Positions 34,788 to 43,211 are shown, numbered from the stretch's first letter. The stretch is 64,000 bases of DNA from Gilvimarinus xylanilyticus (GCF_024195295.1 NZ_JAMFTH010000002.1:1-64000), one strand, 5' to 3'. Program-made: numbers and translations. Notes: generated by a model not told the origin, from the letters alone.

Positions 34788-35177
34788 ATGAGCAAACAAC
34801 CACCCATCGTAATCGCCGAATCCGTTTATGACGCCATCGCCAACTTAATTGACGAGCGCGCCGAAGACGCCATTACCCAAGCGCTCAGCGCCGAACTGGA
34901 CCGCGCCCGCATTGTCACCGACAAACGCCTGCCCGCCGATGCCGTCACCATTGGCTCGCAAGTAAGCTTTACCGTGGCCGCCACGGGCAAAACCTTTACT
35001 TACGTATTGCGTCTGCCCCGCCAGATAAGCGACCCCAGCGTCGACTTATCAGTACTCAGCCCCGTGGGCAGCGCCTTAATCGGCTTGCGCCAGGGCCAGC
35101 AAATCGACTGGACCATAGGCGCGGGCAAGCGTACTTCTATCACCGTTACCCAGGTGGACGCGCCTATTGCCGCTTAA
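34788..35177 (+). CDS. rnk: Nucleoside diphosphate kinase regulator Rnk (GreA/GreB-like)
   Basis: A 129-residue cytoplasmic protein. A short N-terminal helical part (about 1-45) is followed by the FKBP-like Gre C-terminal domain (about 50-129), containing VTIGSQVSFTVAATGKTFTY and LSPVGSALIGLRQGQQIDW. Rnk binds RNA polymerase in the secondary-channel region without transcript-cleavage activity and affects nucleoside diphosphate kinase levels in Pseudomonas and E. coli. The N-terminal helices are too short for a full Gre coiled coil, which separates it from GreA and GreB. TauE/SafE follows after 47 bp. Confidence 0.88.
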   Translation: MSKQPPIVIAESVYDAIANLIDERAEDAITQALSAELDRARIVTDKRLPADAVTIGSQVSFTVAATGKTFTYVLRLPRQISDPSVDLSVLSPVGSALIGLRQGQQIDWTIGAGKRTSITVTQVDAPIAA

Positions 35178-35224
35178 ACAGGTAAACTAGCCGCGCCTTT
35201 AAGAAAAGAACAACGAGATTTCCT

Positions 35225-36280
35225 ATGACATTGCAAACACCCCGCAAACGATTTTTATGGGTTTGGGGGCTTTGGCTTATCGCCTTTTACGGCGTATGGG
35301 CTTTTTTAATCACCGCCGACGGCGCCCTGCAGGCCGCCATAGCGCACTGGCCTATGGCGCTTGCCATGGCGGTGGGCAGCTACGCGGCAGGCTCTACCCC
35401 TATGGGCGGCGGCACCGTAGGTTTCCCAGTGTTGGTATTACTGTTTGATATGCCCGCCACCCTGGGGCGGGACTTTAGCTTTGCGGTGCAATCCATCGGC
35501 ATGGTCAGCGCCGCCATCTTTATTATGGCCCGTCGCCAGCCACTGGCCTGGGCCATGCTAAAAGGCGCGCTCGCAGGCGGGCTAATCGGCACGCCCATCG
35601 GTATTATCTTTTTCGCCCCGCTGGTGCCCGAGCTGTGGATTAAGGTTATTTTTGCCGTGCTCTGGGGCAGCTTTGGGGTACTGCACTTGTACCGCATTAA
35701 CGAAATATCCGGCAATGTGGGCATGACCGAGTTCGACGAACACTGGGATCACAAAACCGGTTTTGTGTTGGGCCTGGGGGCCAGCTTATTGGCCGTCTCG
35801 GTCACAGGTGTGGGGATTGATATGGTGCTGTACGCGGCGCTGGTTTTACTCTGCCGCGCGGATTTAAAAATCGCCATTCCCACTTCGGTGGTGATTATGG
35901 CCGCCGCTTCGGTCTACGGTGTGCTCATTAAATCCATCACCCACAGCTGGCAACCCGGCGTTTACGAAAACTGGCTGGCCGCCGCCCCGGTAGTTGCCCT
36001 GGGCGCACCTTTAGGTGTGTTTATTGTCGAGCGTATTGGCCGTAAACCGATTTTATTAATCGTTGCCGCACTGTGTGTAGGCCAGTTTATCTGGACCTGT
36101 TTTGCCGAGCGCCAAGCTTTAGGTTTTATGGGTATTGCGCTGGCTATTTTGGCTTTGTGTTTTTGTCTGTGGGTATTTGAGCGGTTGCGGCGTTGGGGAC
36201 GGTCGTTGGTGTTGCGGGTTCGCAAGCAGGAGCGGGCGAGGAGGTTACCCGTTGGGGAGGGTTCGGCGGCTGCCGAGTAG
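35225..36280 (+). CDS. TauE/SafE-family sulfite/organosulfonate exporter-like permease
   Basis: A 351-residue polytopic inner-membrane protein with about 8-9 helices. Two related halves carry the family's glycine-rich motifs: GSYAAGSTPMGGGTVGFPVL (about 57-76) and GLGASLLAVSVTGVGIDMV (about 180-200). A basic tail follows the last helix. The family exports sulfite or sulfoacetate or imports related anions; the cargo here is unknown. It may be co-transcribed with rnk. A terminator follows. Confidence 0.85.
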   Translation: MTLQTPRKRFLWVWGLWLIAFYGVWAFLITADGALQAAIAHWPMALAMAVGSYAAGSTPMGGGTVGFPVLVLLFDMPATLGRDFSFAVQSIGMVSAAIFIMARRQPLAWAMLKGALAGGLIGTPIGIIFFAPLVPELWIKVIFAVLWGSFGVLHLYRINEISGNVGMTEFDEHWDHKTGFVLGLGASLLAVSVTGVGIDMVLYAALVLLCRADLKIAIPTSVVIMAAASVYGVLIKSITHSWQPGVYENWLAAAPVVALGAPLGVFIVERIGRKPILLIVAALCVGQFIWTCFAERQALGFMGIALAILALCFCLWVFERLRRWGRSLVLRVRKQERARRLPVGEGSAAAE

Positions 36281-36338
36281 TTGAGTGCAGCCCCTTTGTT
36301 CGTCACACCAAACTGGGTTTGGTATCCATGGTAGGGGT

Positions 36339-36359
36339 GCCGCTGCGCGGCGGCTTTTT
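36339..36359 (+). terminator. Rho-independent terminator after TauE/SafE
   Basis: Stem GCCGC / GCGGC with loop TGCGCG, followed directly by TTTTT. A smaller hairpin, CCAAAC-TGG-GTTTGG, precedes it at 36308-36322. Confidence 0.6.
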
Positions 36360-36363
36360 GTAT

Positions 36364-36571
36364 GCCCGAGTCGCCGGGCGGGCGAGTTACTTTTCTGTTG
36401 TTTGGGCAACAGAAACCTAACGAAAAGAGAAGCCCACCCCGGTTCGCGGCCCTTCGGGTGCCCTCTCTCCGGCCGATTTTTGAGGGCCGTATCGACAGGA
36501 CTTCCCTGTCCTGGCGATACTTGCGCAAACGTCCTGTTTGCTTACCCACAAAAATAGGCCTCCGTTCGGCT
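36364..36571. repeat. Dispersed intergenic repeat element, copy A
   Basis: About 210 bp with no believable gene. It opens with GCCCGAGTCGCCGGGCG and GCGAGTTACTTTT, then a perfect hairpin, TTTCTGTTG / CAACAGAAA (36392-36415). GGCCCTTCGGGTGCCCTCTCTCC and a closing GGCCTCCGTTCGGCTCG follow. The same blocks in the same order occur at 53464-53660 (copy B), so this is a repeated element. The small frames that run through it in several phases are not credible genes. Confidence 0.75.
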
Positions 36572-37036
36572 CGCTCTCAGGGGACGGCGGAATAATGCAG
36601 CGCTAACGCTCAACTTTTATTGTTCGTCATTCCGTGCCACGACACGGAATCCAACTGAAAAGCCTGACTTGTCACGGCCTTACGCCTACCAAACTGACTT
36701 TTTTGCCAAGGCTAAGAAAGACCAACAACACTAAGCCATTAGGCCGATTTATCCTTTTCAGCAGAAAGCCTTTGGTTAAGAGCATATACCGCCCGCCAGC
36801 ATCAACATTTATCATAACTATCAATTAGTTACAGCAACCTTGTCACCAAAGGCAAAAAGCCTTACATTGGTTAAAAACAAGACAGAGTCTTTCTTTCGCC
36901 GGCCATGGAGCGGTACCAAAGTGCGCTTTTATCCTTTATTTTCAACCACTTCCGCCCAATTGATCAGCCGCTTTCTAGCGACGTTATATTGCCGCGGGGA
37001 ATTTTACTTTGTCTTTTGGATTAGCTGTTATGTGCT
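36572..37036. other. Non-coding, AT-richer stretch upstream of the cassette-like gene
   Basis: No convincing gene lies in these 465 bp. A 66-residue open frame at 36840-37040 has no ribosome binding site or recognisable content and runs into the next gene. The base composition shifts toward AT here. The right end holds GCTGTTATGTGC (37025-37036), which resembles an integron cassette boundary just before the next start codon. Confidence 0.5.
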
Positions 37037-37357
37037 ATGAGTAATTGGGAAAAATTTTACATGAATGCTTACTTTGCGTTTTGCGTAGTTTTCCTTGTCA
37101 TTTATCAAATGTGGTTTTGGCCAATATTAAATGGAACGCCAGAAATTGTAAGCATCTCTCACCGCTTCATGGATATTGTCGTATATACAGTTCTGGCTTC
37201 TAGCCTATTTTCCGAGATCCTACTTTTTCGCGATCTTCATCTACGAAAAATGAACGACAAGTCCGGTTGGGTGGGGGCTTTGATTATGTTTAATGTAGTC
37301 GCTGCTCCCTTGTATTATTTCAAGTATGCTAGGTATCCCCGAAGTGGTCTCACATAA
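37037..37357 (+). CDS. Small unknown membrane protein in a cassette-like unit
   Basis: A 106-residue protein with three to four hydrophobic segments (about 8-28, 46-66 and 80-95), not recognised. It is AT-richer than its neighbours. Its start lies within about 10 bp of a GTTATGTG boundary-like sequence, and its stop codon is embedded in the left end of an attC-like imperfect palindrome (37353-37427). This is the layout of a mobile integron gene cassette. The start is ATG 37037, with no strong ribosome binding site, as is common in cassettes. Function unknown. Confidence 0.55.
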   Translation: MSNWEKFYMNAYFAFCVVFLVIYQMWFWPILNGTPEIVSISHRFMDIVVYTVLASSLFSEILLFRDLHLRKMNDKSGWVGALIMFNVVAAPLYYFKYARYPRSGLT

Positions 37358-37427
37358 CAAGCAAAGGCAACATCGCCCGGAGGGGCTGGACCTCGCTTCG
37401 CTCGGCCGTTGCTTTGGGCGCTATACG
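37353..37427 (+). repeat. attC-like imperfect palindrome (degenerate integron recombination site?)
   Basis: The 75-bp sequence begins CATAACAAGCAAAGGCAAC and ends GTTGCTTTGGGCGCTATACG. CAAAGGCAAC pairs with GTTGCTTTG with one extrahelical G, the asymmetry expected of an attC L-box pair. The left end (CATAAC) is VCR-like. The right end reads GCTATAC where a functional site would have GTTRRRY, so the crossover triplet looks mutated. No integrase gene or further clear attC is in the window. Confidence 0.4.
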
Positions 37428-37519
37428 GAAAACACATGAGCCTGAAAAGCCAATGGGGTCAAATATTGACTTAACCTTTTATAACACGTTGCCGGCAAAA
37501 GACACTAAAGGAGTGTTGG

Positions 37520-37846
37520 ATGAAGATCGCATTAATAATTGCCTTAGCGCTAACATTGGCCGGATGTGGGGATGACGCTATTACTTATACCTCAAGTAAA
37601 AAACCTGAAATGATTATGATTGCCGTGAATGACAGAGGGGAAGTCTTTATGTCAAACCACGACTCCACACTGAGCTTTGATGATTTTGCTAAGGCGGTTT
37701 CAGAACTCGAGAATGATGAAAATAGCTACGGCTACGTTATCCAATCAGCAGCAAGCGACGACTCAGACGCCAAGAGAGTAAAAAAGCTCCTACTCGAAAA
37801 CGGCGTAAAAGAAAGAAACATCGCTGTTTCCAGCCCCCGTCCTTGA
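37520..37846 (+). CDS. Small lipoprotein with ExbD/TolR-like periplasmic domain
   Basis: A 108-residue predicted lipoprotein with the lipobox LTLAGC at Cys16. The mature part (about 28-105) follows the strand-helix-strand-helix pattern of the ExbD/TolR periplasmic domain: MIMIAVNDRGEVFMSN, then SFDDFAKAVSELE, YGYVIQSAASDD, and VKKLLLENGVKERNIAVSS. ExbD itself has an N-terminal membrane helix instead of a lipid anchor, and no exbB/tolQ-type gene is nearby. The assignment rests on pattern only. A good GGAG ribosome binding site precedes ATG 37520. It lies in the AT-richer patch after the attC-like site and may also be acquired DNA. Confidence 0.6.
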   Translation: MKIALIIALALTLAGCGDDAITYTSSKKPEMIMIAVNDRGEVFMSNHDSTLSFDDFAKAVSELENDENSYGYVIQSAASDDSDAKRVKKLLLENGVKERNIAVSSPRP

Positions 37847-38008
37847 AGGTTTGATTGCGCTTAGAAAGGTAACCGTTCACAAAAACACTCCGCCCCCTGC
37901 CAGAAAATAGAGTCAGTCGGCAAAGGCAGCCGGTGCTGCTTTGCAAGCACCTCTGAATTCACTATCTTTCCTGCGTTTTGATTAAGTTAAATCACTTCGG
38001 AGAGGCTG

Positions 38009-38386
38009 GTGAAACTTTTTGCTTTAGGCGTAATGACGACGATTATTATGGGCTGCTCCAGCGTGCCAGCGCAAAGCCCGGTTGAGCTGATTGGGCACAC
38101 CCAGTCCGGCAAAGCGTCGTTCTATGCCATGAAATTTCAGCTGCGTAAAACCGCGAGTGGTGAGCGCTTTAATCAGATGGCGAAAACAGCCGCCCATAGG
38201 AGCCTGCCATTCGGAACGCGGGTAAAAGTGACTAACCTCAGTAATGATAAAAGCGTGATCGTTAAAATCAACGACAGAGGGCCTTTCATAAAAGGGCGTA
38301 TTATAGACCTTAGCCGCTCGGCTTTTAGCGTTGTTGCCAATCCTGACGTGGGTATTATTCCCGTTTCCATTGAGGTTGTTAAATAG
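38009..38386 (+). CDS. RlpA-like lipoprotein (double-psi beta-barrel)
   Basis: A 125-residue protein: lipobox IMGC (Cys16), then a double-psi beta-barrel domain (about 33-124) with [36 protein letters not shown] and [19 protein letters not shown]. RlpA-type proteins are septal or envelope lytic transglycosylases. The Glu (TASGE), His ([10 protein letters not shown]) and Asp (KINDRGP) positions reported as important in Pseudomonas RlpA are all present. No C-terminal SPOR domain is present, so it is shorter than canonical RlpA and may not target the septum. The start is GTG 38009. It stands apart from the usual mrdB/dacA neighbourhood. Confidence 0.8.
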   Translation: MKLFALGVMTTIIMGCSSVPAQSPVELIGHTQSGKASFYAMKFQLRKTASGERFNQMAKTAAHRSLPFGTRVKVTNLSNDKSVIVKINDRGPFIKGRIIDLSRSAFSVVANPDVGIIPVSIEVVK

Positions 38387-38467
38387 TTGCAATGCGAGCG
38401 CGAAGGTATTACAAAAGGTTTTTATAGTCGGCTTGATCGACGGGTAACCACGGCACAAGGAATTCAA

Positions 38468-38884
38468 ATGAGCATCACCCAATACCCGATTAAAGGCTCC
38501 TGCCAATGCGGGAATGTCACCTACCAATTATTAGAGCCACCGCTTTTTATAGCGGCTTGCCACTGTAAAGAATGTCAGAAGCTTTCCACCAGTGCCTTTA
38601 GCATTACCGCTATGGTAAAAGCCGATAGCGTCCGCTTTGCGGGCAACATGAAGGACTGGAGCCGAATTGCGGATAGCGGAAAGGTGAGCGCCGCCAAGTT
38701 TTGCCCGGAGTGCGGAAATAGGATGTACCACTATGACCCAGATCAACCGGAGCAATTAAAGCTAAAGCCAAGTAACCTCGATGATACGAGCATCCTTAAC
38801 CCCAGCATTCATATCTGGGTAAGCCAAAAGCAAGACTGGTATCAGATACCAGAGGGCGTCAAAGTGTTTGATAGGCAGCCGTAA
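38468..38884 (+). CDS. GFA-family (glutathione-dependent formaldehyde-activating-like) zinc protein
   Basis: A 138-residue cytoplasmic protein with the GFA zinc-binding pattern: CQCGNV near residues 12-17, AACHCKECQKLS near 30-41 and FCPECGNRMY near 80-89. Most members outside methylotrophs have no proven formaldehyde activity, so the name gives family, not function. The start at 38468 (AAGGAA ribosome binding site) is preferred over an in-frame start at 38387, which would add 27 residues without family character. No obvious operon partner. Confidence 0.8.
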   Translation: MSITQYPIKGSCQCGNVTYQLLEPPLFIAACHCKECQKLSTSAFSITAMVKADSVRFAGNMKDWSRIADSGKVSAAKFCPECGNRMYHYDPDQPEQLKLKPSNLDDTSILNPSIHIWVSQKQDWYQIPEGVKVFDRQP

Positions 38885-38915
38885 ACGAGCGCAAGGCGCA
38901 ATCTCCAGCGTCAAA

Positions 38916-38957
38916 CATCAGACCTCTGTCATCCGACCCATTCTTCATGCGTTCTGC
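38916..38957. repeat. Degenerate heptad-phased repeat remnant
   Basis: Six consecutive 7-mers read CATCAGA, CCTCTGT, CATCCGA, CCCATTC, TTCATGC and GTTCTGC. The order CATCAGA, CSTCYGT, CATCCGA, CCCATTC, GTTCTGC recurs at 59211-59245, with one heptamer (TTCATGC) extra here. The two loci are therefore related, and the 7-bp phase is kept even where the sequence has diverged. Confidence 0.75.
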
Positions 38958-38961
38958 GTAA

Positions 38962-40179
38962 TTATAAAATCTGATCCCTCTCCCGAAACCCCAACAAATA
39001 CAAAATCGCATCCAAACCCAAGGTGGAAATAGCCTGCTCGGCGCTGGCTTTGACTAGTGGCTTGGCACGGAAGGCGATGCCCAGTCCCGCGGCGGCGAGC
39101 ATGGGCAGGTCATTGGCGCCGTCGCCCACGGCGATGGTTTGTTCGGCGGTAATGCCTTCGCGCTCGGCCAGCATTTTCAGCAGGGCGGCTTTGCGCTCGC
39201 CGTTAACCACTTCGCCTTTAACTTCGCCGGTGACTTTACCGTCAACAATGTCCAGGGTGTTGGCGTAGACGTAATCAATGCCCAGTTTCTTTTGCAGGTA
39301 CTCGCCAAAGTACTGAAAGCCGCCCGAGAGAATGGCGGTTTTGTAGCCCAGTTTTTTCAAACTGCTGATCAGTTTCGCCGCGCCTTCGGTAACGGGAAGA
39401 TTCTCGGCAATCTCGGCCAGTACGCTTTCGTCCAGGCCTTTTAGCAACGCCATGCGGGCGGCGAAACTCTGGTTAAAGTCCAGCTCGCCGGACATGGCCT
39501 GCTCGGTAATTTCGGCCACCTGCTCGCCTACCCCGGCGGCTTTGGCCAGCTCGTCAATCACCTCGGCCTCGATCAGGGTCGAGTCCATATCAAAACAGAC
39601 CAGACGACGGTTGCGGCGGTAGACGGTATCGCGCTGAAAGGCGACGTCGGCCTCGTGGCGGGTGGACAGCTCCATAAAATCGCGCCGCAGGGCTTCGCGG
39701 TCGGCGGGTTCGCCGCGCACCGAGAACTCCACGCAGGCGTTGCTTTTGGTGGCCAGGCCGTCCAGCGGTACCCGGCCGGACAGCCGGCTGATATTGTCGA
39801 TATTAAGCCCGTGCTTAACCGTTATCTGAGTCAAATCGGCGATTTGCCCGGCGGTTACCTCGCGCGCCAGCAGGGTGACGATGTAGCGGGCCTTGCCCTG
39901 ATGCTCAACCCACTGCTGGTAGCTGGCGTGGCTGACCGGGGTAAAGCGAATGTCTATCCCTAAGTCGACCGTGGCGCTTTGCAGCTCGGCCAGCAATTCG
40001 GATTCTTTGATGTCGGCGGTGTCGACCCCGACCATCATACCCAGGGTGAGGTTGTCGTGAATGACGGCCTGGCCAATGTCTAAAATGGCGGCCTGATAGC
40101 GACTGAGCACCTGCGCGATGGCTGAGGTAACGCCGGGCTGGTCGGCCCCGGCGGCGTTGATCAAAAGTATTTGTTTCAC
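38962..40179 (-). CDS. serB: Phosphoserine phosphatase
   Basis: Last step of serine biosynthesis: phosphoserine to serine plus phosphate. The GTG start at 40179 gives 405 residues, matching Pseudomonas-type SerB with two N-terminal ACT-like domains (about 1-165) and a HAD phosphatase domain. The HAD motifs are CFDMDSTLIEAEVIDELA, ILSGGFQYF and VGDGANDLPMLAAAGLGIAF. The upstream in-frame extension is rejected because it would run through the promoter: a TATAAT (minus strand, 40215-40210) lies 30 bp before the GTG. It is divergent from an Smp-like gene, an arrangement shared with E. coli (serB-smp). Confidence 0.95.
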   Translation of the reverse strand: MKQILLINAAGADQPGVTSAIAQVLSRYQAAILDIGQAVIHDNLTLGMMVGVDTADIKESELLAELQSATVDLGIDIRFTPVSHASYQQWVEHQGKARYIVTLLAREVTAGQIADLTQITVKHGLNIDNISRLSGRVPLDGLATKSNACVEFSVRGEPADREALRRDFMELSTRHEADVAFQRDTVYRRNRRLVCFDMDSTLIEAEVIDELAKAAGVGEQVAEITEQAMSGELDFNQSFAARMALLKGLDESVLAEIAENLPVTEGAAKLISSLKKLGYKTAILSGGFQYFGEYLQKKLGIDYVYANTLDIVDGKVTGEVKGEVVNGERKAALLKMLAEREGITAEQTIAVGDGANDLPMLAAAGLGIAFRAKPLVKASAEQAISTLGLDAILYLLGFRERDQIL

Positions 40180-40275
40180 AATTAAGGGGCTGTTGTCCGA
40201 AAAAGGGGCATTATAACGCGCAGCGTGTATCATTTGCGTTAGAATGCGCAAAAATCTGATTGGCCGATAAATGGA

Positions 40276-41406
40276 ATGACTGTTTACCAGTACTGCACCC
40301 GCCGCCCCCTGCTTTGTATTTGTACGCTCGCACTTTTGTGCCTGGGCTTGCTGGGCGCGTGGCTGACCATACACTTCGCCGCCGAGCAACAAGACGCCGC
40401 GGCGACCCGCTATGGCCAGGCCCTGGCCGACCGCGCCTCTTCTCAGGCCGTAGAGCCGTCCATCGCCCAGGATATGATCAGCCTGCAGGTGATTTTACAG
40501 TCCCTGGCACGCCAGCCGGGCGTTAGCAGTGCCACGGTGCACGATGTGGAAAACAACCTGTTGGTGCAGGCGGGCGCCGCTCAGGCTCCCGCCGATATGA
40601 ACAGCGCCAGTTTTGCCGCGCCCATCACTCTGGATACTCACATCGCGGGCCACTTAACGGTAAACCTGAGCCTACCGCCGGTGCAGCGCACCTACACCTC
40701 TTATTTTTGGCTTTGGGCCTTGGCGGTGCTGGCTTGCATCGCCGGACTGTGGGGCGCGGACTATTACCGCGAGCGTCCGCGTAAACCCGCCAAAGCCCGT
40801 CGCCCCAAACCCCGGGCCGAACCAGAAGCGTCCACCCACGAAGAGGTCTTTGCCGCCGATGGCGACGATGCCCTGCCCGATGGTGAGGACGACGAGGCCC
40901 ACGACGAGCCCGATACCAGCGCCGAGGTAAGCGTAGAGCTGCGCTTTTTGAATCTGCGCGCGCTGGAGCAACAGCTGAGTAAGGGCGAATACGAGCTGCG
41001 CCTAAACCGCTTTAAGCAGCAATTGCAGGGTATTCTGGCGCTGTATACTGGCCATCAGCAATCGTTCGACGAGCAAAGCTTGCGTCTGAGTGCAACCGCC
41101 GACACCCGCTCTAATGCGATTTTTTACGCGGTGTGTATCAGCGAGCTGGCGGTCAGCCTGTGCCAAAGCGGCGAGAGCCCGCGTTTAAAAGTGGCCGCCT
41201 GCATCGACACTCACGACGGTGACGCGGCGCCCGAGCTTTCCGCCTACGCAATTTGGTTAACGCCCGAGCTGCAAGACAGTGCGCTGTCGGGCTACATTAA
41301 CCTGAGCGACGAGAATTTGGTGGAAGAAATAAAGCCGCCCTACAAGGCGTTACTGGAACGCCAGCAAACTCAGCTTTTGGCCCTACCTGTCACGCGGCGG
41401 TCATAA
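40276..41406 (+). CDS. Smp/YtjB-like membrane protein with cytoplasmic C-terminal domain
   Basis: A 376-residue protein. One helix (about 11-33), a periplasmic loop (about 34-138) and a second helix (about 142-162) give the layout of E. coli Smp (YtjB), also encoded divergently from serB. Beyond that it has a basic stretch, a strongly acidic linker (about 190-220) and a C-terminal domain (about 224-370) that looks like a degenerate nucleotide-cyclase-type alpha/beta fold (SVELRFLNLRALEQQLSKGE). E. coli Smp is much shorter and lacks this domain. The function is unknown in both. The start is ATG 40276, with a TAGAAT -10 candidate at 40240-40245. Confidence 0.75.
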   Translation: MTVYQYCTRRPLLCICTLALLCLGLLGAWLTIHFAAEQQDAAATRYGQALADRASSQAVEPSIAQDMISLQVILQSLARQPGVSSATVHDVENNLLVQAGAAQAPADMNSASFAAPITLDTHIAGHLTVNLSLPPVQRTYTSYFWLWALAVLACIAGLWGADYYRERPRKPAKARRPKPRAEPEASTHEEVFAADGDDALPDGEDDEAHDEPDTSAEVSVELRFLNLRALEQQLSKGEYELRLNRFKQQLQGILALYTGHQQSFDEQSLRLSATADTRSNAIFYAVCISELAVSLCQSGESPRLKVAACIDTHDGDAAPELSAYAIWLTPELQDSALSGYINLSDENLVEEIKPPYKALLERQQTQLLALPVTRRS

Positions 41407-41492
41407 AAGCATCACCTTTTTGTCACCATTTAGCACTAGCGTTAGCCACAACATACCCCCGCACGGGGGCTGGCAACATCAGGTAAAACGCT

Positions 41493-43211
41493 ATGCTCAA
41501 CATCGAACAATCCGTTACGGATAAATTTCCGGCATTTGCCAAAACCAAACCGTTTATCCGTCGCCCCACCCTTACGCTGCTGCGCAAGCTCACCCACGAG
41601 CAAAAAATTAATCAGTTTCTGACTCGCAACGAAGGCCTACGCGGCATCGATTTTATCGACCAGATATTCGACTATTTTAATTTTACCTACAGCGCCGGCT
41701 CGCGCGACCGACAGAACATTCCCGCCAGCGGCAAGGTAGTGATTATTGCCAACCACCCCATCGGTTCGCTGGACGGTTTGGCGCTGTTGCGCTTTGTCAG
41801 CGAGGTGCGGCCCGATGTTCGCATTGTCGCCAACGACATGCTGATGGCCTTCAAGCCACTGCACAACGTGTTCTTGCCCCTGGACAACATGACCCAGGGC
41901 GCCTACCGCAAAAGTTACCGCGCGATTATGGATGCTTTAAAAGATGATCAGGCGGTGATTATTTTCCCCGCCGGAGAAGTGTCCCGGGCCAGCCCCAAGG
42001 GCATTCGCGATGGCGCCTGGCACTCGGGCTTTTTGCACTTTGCACGCAAAACCGGCGCGCCCATTTTGCCCATCTATATCGAGGCCAAAAACTCGCTGCT
42101 GTTTTACTCCGCCTCAATGCTATACAAACCCTTTGGTACGGCGCTGCTGGCGCGGGAAATGTTCAAAAAGCAATCGGCAGAGATTCGCCTGCGCGTGGGC
42201 GAAATGATCCCCAGCTCGGAGCTAAATACCGACAAGCTGGCGGACAAGGCGCTGATAAAACGCCTGAAAAAACACATATACAAACTGCGAAAAAAACGCA
42301 GCACCCAATTTATTACCGAACGCACCATCGCCCACCCCGAAGAGCGCAGCACCCTTAAAACCGAGCTGCAAAGCGCACAGCTGATCGGCGCCACCTCGGA
42401 CAATAACAAAATATTTTTGTGCGACTACGACCGCCACCCCACGATACTGCGCGAAATTGGACGGCTGCGTGAACAAACCTTCCGCCTGGTGGGCGAAGGC
42501 ACAGGCGCACGCCGCGACTTAGATAAGTACGACCACCACTATCGTCACCTGGTGCTGTGGGATGACGCCAACCTGACCATTGCCGGCGCCTACCGCATAG
42601 CCGATTGCGGCCGGGTTATGCAAGAGCATGGTTTAGAGGGGTTGTACACCGCCGAGTTGTTTCAATACACACCCGAGGTATACACCTATTTAGAGCAAGG
42701 GGTAGAGCTCGGCCGCAGTTTTGTTAGCCCGAAATACTGGGGCAAAGCGAGCCTTGAATATTTGTGGCAGGGCTTGGGCGCCTATCTGCAGCACAACCCG
42801 CAAATACGCTATGTACTGGGCCCCGTCAGCATGAGCGACGAGTACCCCCGCGATCTGCGGGATCTGACCGTTTACTATTACGAGCGCTACTACCGCACCC
42901 ACAAACCCCTGGCGCTGGCCAACCACCCGCACTTAATCGAGCCGCAGAGCTTCGCCCGTATCAACAGCGAATTTTCCGCCATGGATCAGCAAGACGGCTT
43001 TCGCCATCTGCAACAATGTTTTAGCCAAGCAGGACACAAGCTGCCTACCCTTTACAAGCAATACGCCTCCCTTTACGAGCCCGGCGGCTACAGCCTACTC
43101 GCCTTTAGTGTGGACTCGGACTTTGGCAACTGTTTAGACGGCTTGTTTATGGGCGACTTGACCTTGATGAAAGCGAATAAAAAGAAACGGTATTTGGGGG
43201 TTGAGGGTTAA
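41493..43211 (+). CDS. Two-domain acyltransferase, OlsF-type (candidate ornithine-lipid synthase)
   Basis: A 572-residue protein. The N-terminal lysophospholipid acyltransferase domain (about 20-270) has the motif NHPIGSLDG at 87-95, in the NHPxGxLDG form of the hemolysin-linked subfamily, and FPAGEVSR near 151-158. The C-terminal GNAT-like, OlsB/hemolysin-type domain (about 300-550) includes LREQTFRLVGEGTGARRDLD and ELGRSFVSPKYW. In OlsF enzymes of Serratia and Flavobacterium such a fusion makes ornithine lipids: the C-terminal part N-acylates ornithine and the N-terminal part adds the second chain. Phosphorus-free lipids would suit the phosphate-scavenging theme, but no convincing Pho box lies upstream. 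Amino-acid specificity is not evident. Confidence 0.8.
   Translation: MLNIEQSVTDKFPAFAKTKPFIRRPTLTLLRKLTHEQKINQFLTRNEGLRGIDFIDQIFDYFNFTYSAGSRDRQNIPASGKVVIIANHPIGSLDGLALLRFVSEVRPDVRIVANDMLMAFKPLHNVFLPLDNMTQGAYRKSYRAIMDALKDDQAVIIFPAGEVSRASPKGIRDGAWHSGFLHFARKTGAPILPIYIEAKNSLLFYSASMLYKPFGTALLAREMFKKQSAEIRLRVGEMIPSSELNTDKLADKALIKRLKKHIYKLRKKRSTQFITERTIAHPEERSTLKTELQSAQLIGATSDNNKIFLCDYDRHPTILREIGRLREQTFRLVGEGTGARRDLDKYDHHYRHLVLWDDANLTIAGAYRIADCGRVMQEHGLEGLYTAELFQYTPEVYTYLEQGVELGRSFVSPKYWGKASLEYLWQGLGAYLQHNPQIRYVLGPVSMSDEYPRDLRDLTVYYYERYYRTHKPLALANHPHLIEPQSFARINSEFSAMDQQDGFRHLQQCFSQAGHKLPTLYKQYASLYEPGGYSLLAFSVDSDFGNCLDGLFMGDLTLMKANKKKRYLGVEG

Noticed and set aside
36285-36595. Several overlapping small open frames in copy A of the dispersed repeat
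   Set aside because: They run through a structured repeat in multiple frames with no shared protein signal in copy B.
36840-37040. 66-residue open frame upstream of the cassette-like gene
   Set aside because: No ribosome binding site, no recognisable content, overlaps the next start; treated as non-coding.
37920-37944. Hairpin GCAAAGgCAGC/GCTGCTTTGC as a second attC
   Set aside because: It has the bulged G but only a 4-nt loop and lacks R-box ends; more likely a simple hairpin.
41412-41434. Pho-box-like half site TTGTCAC before the OlsF-type gene
   Set aside because: Only the first repeat half matches; the second (TAGCACT) does not, so phosphate control is not supported from sequence.
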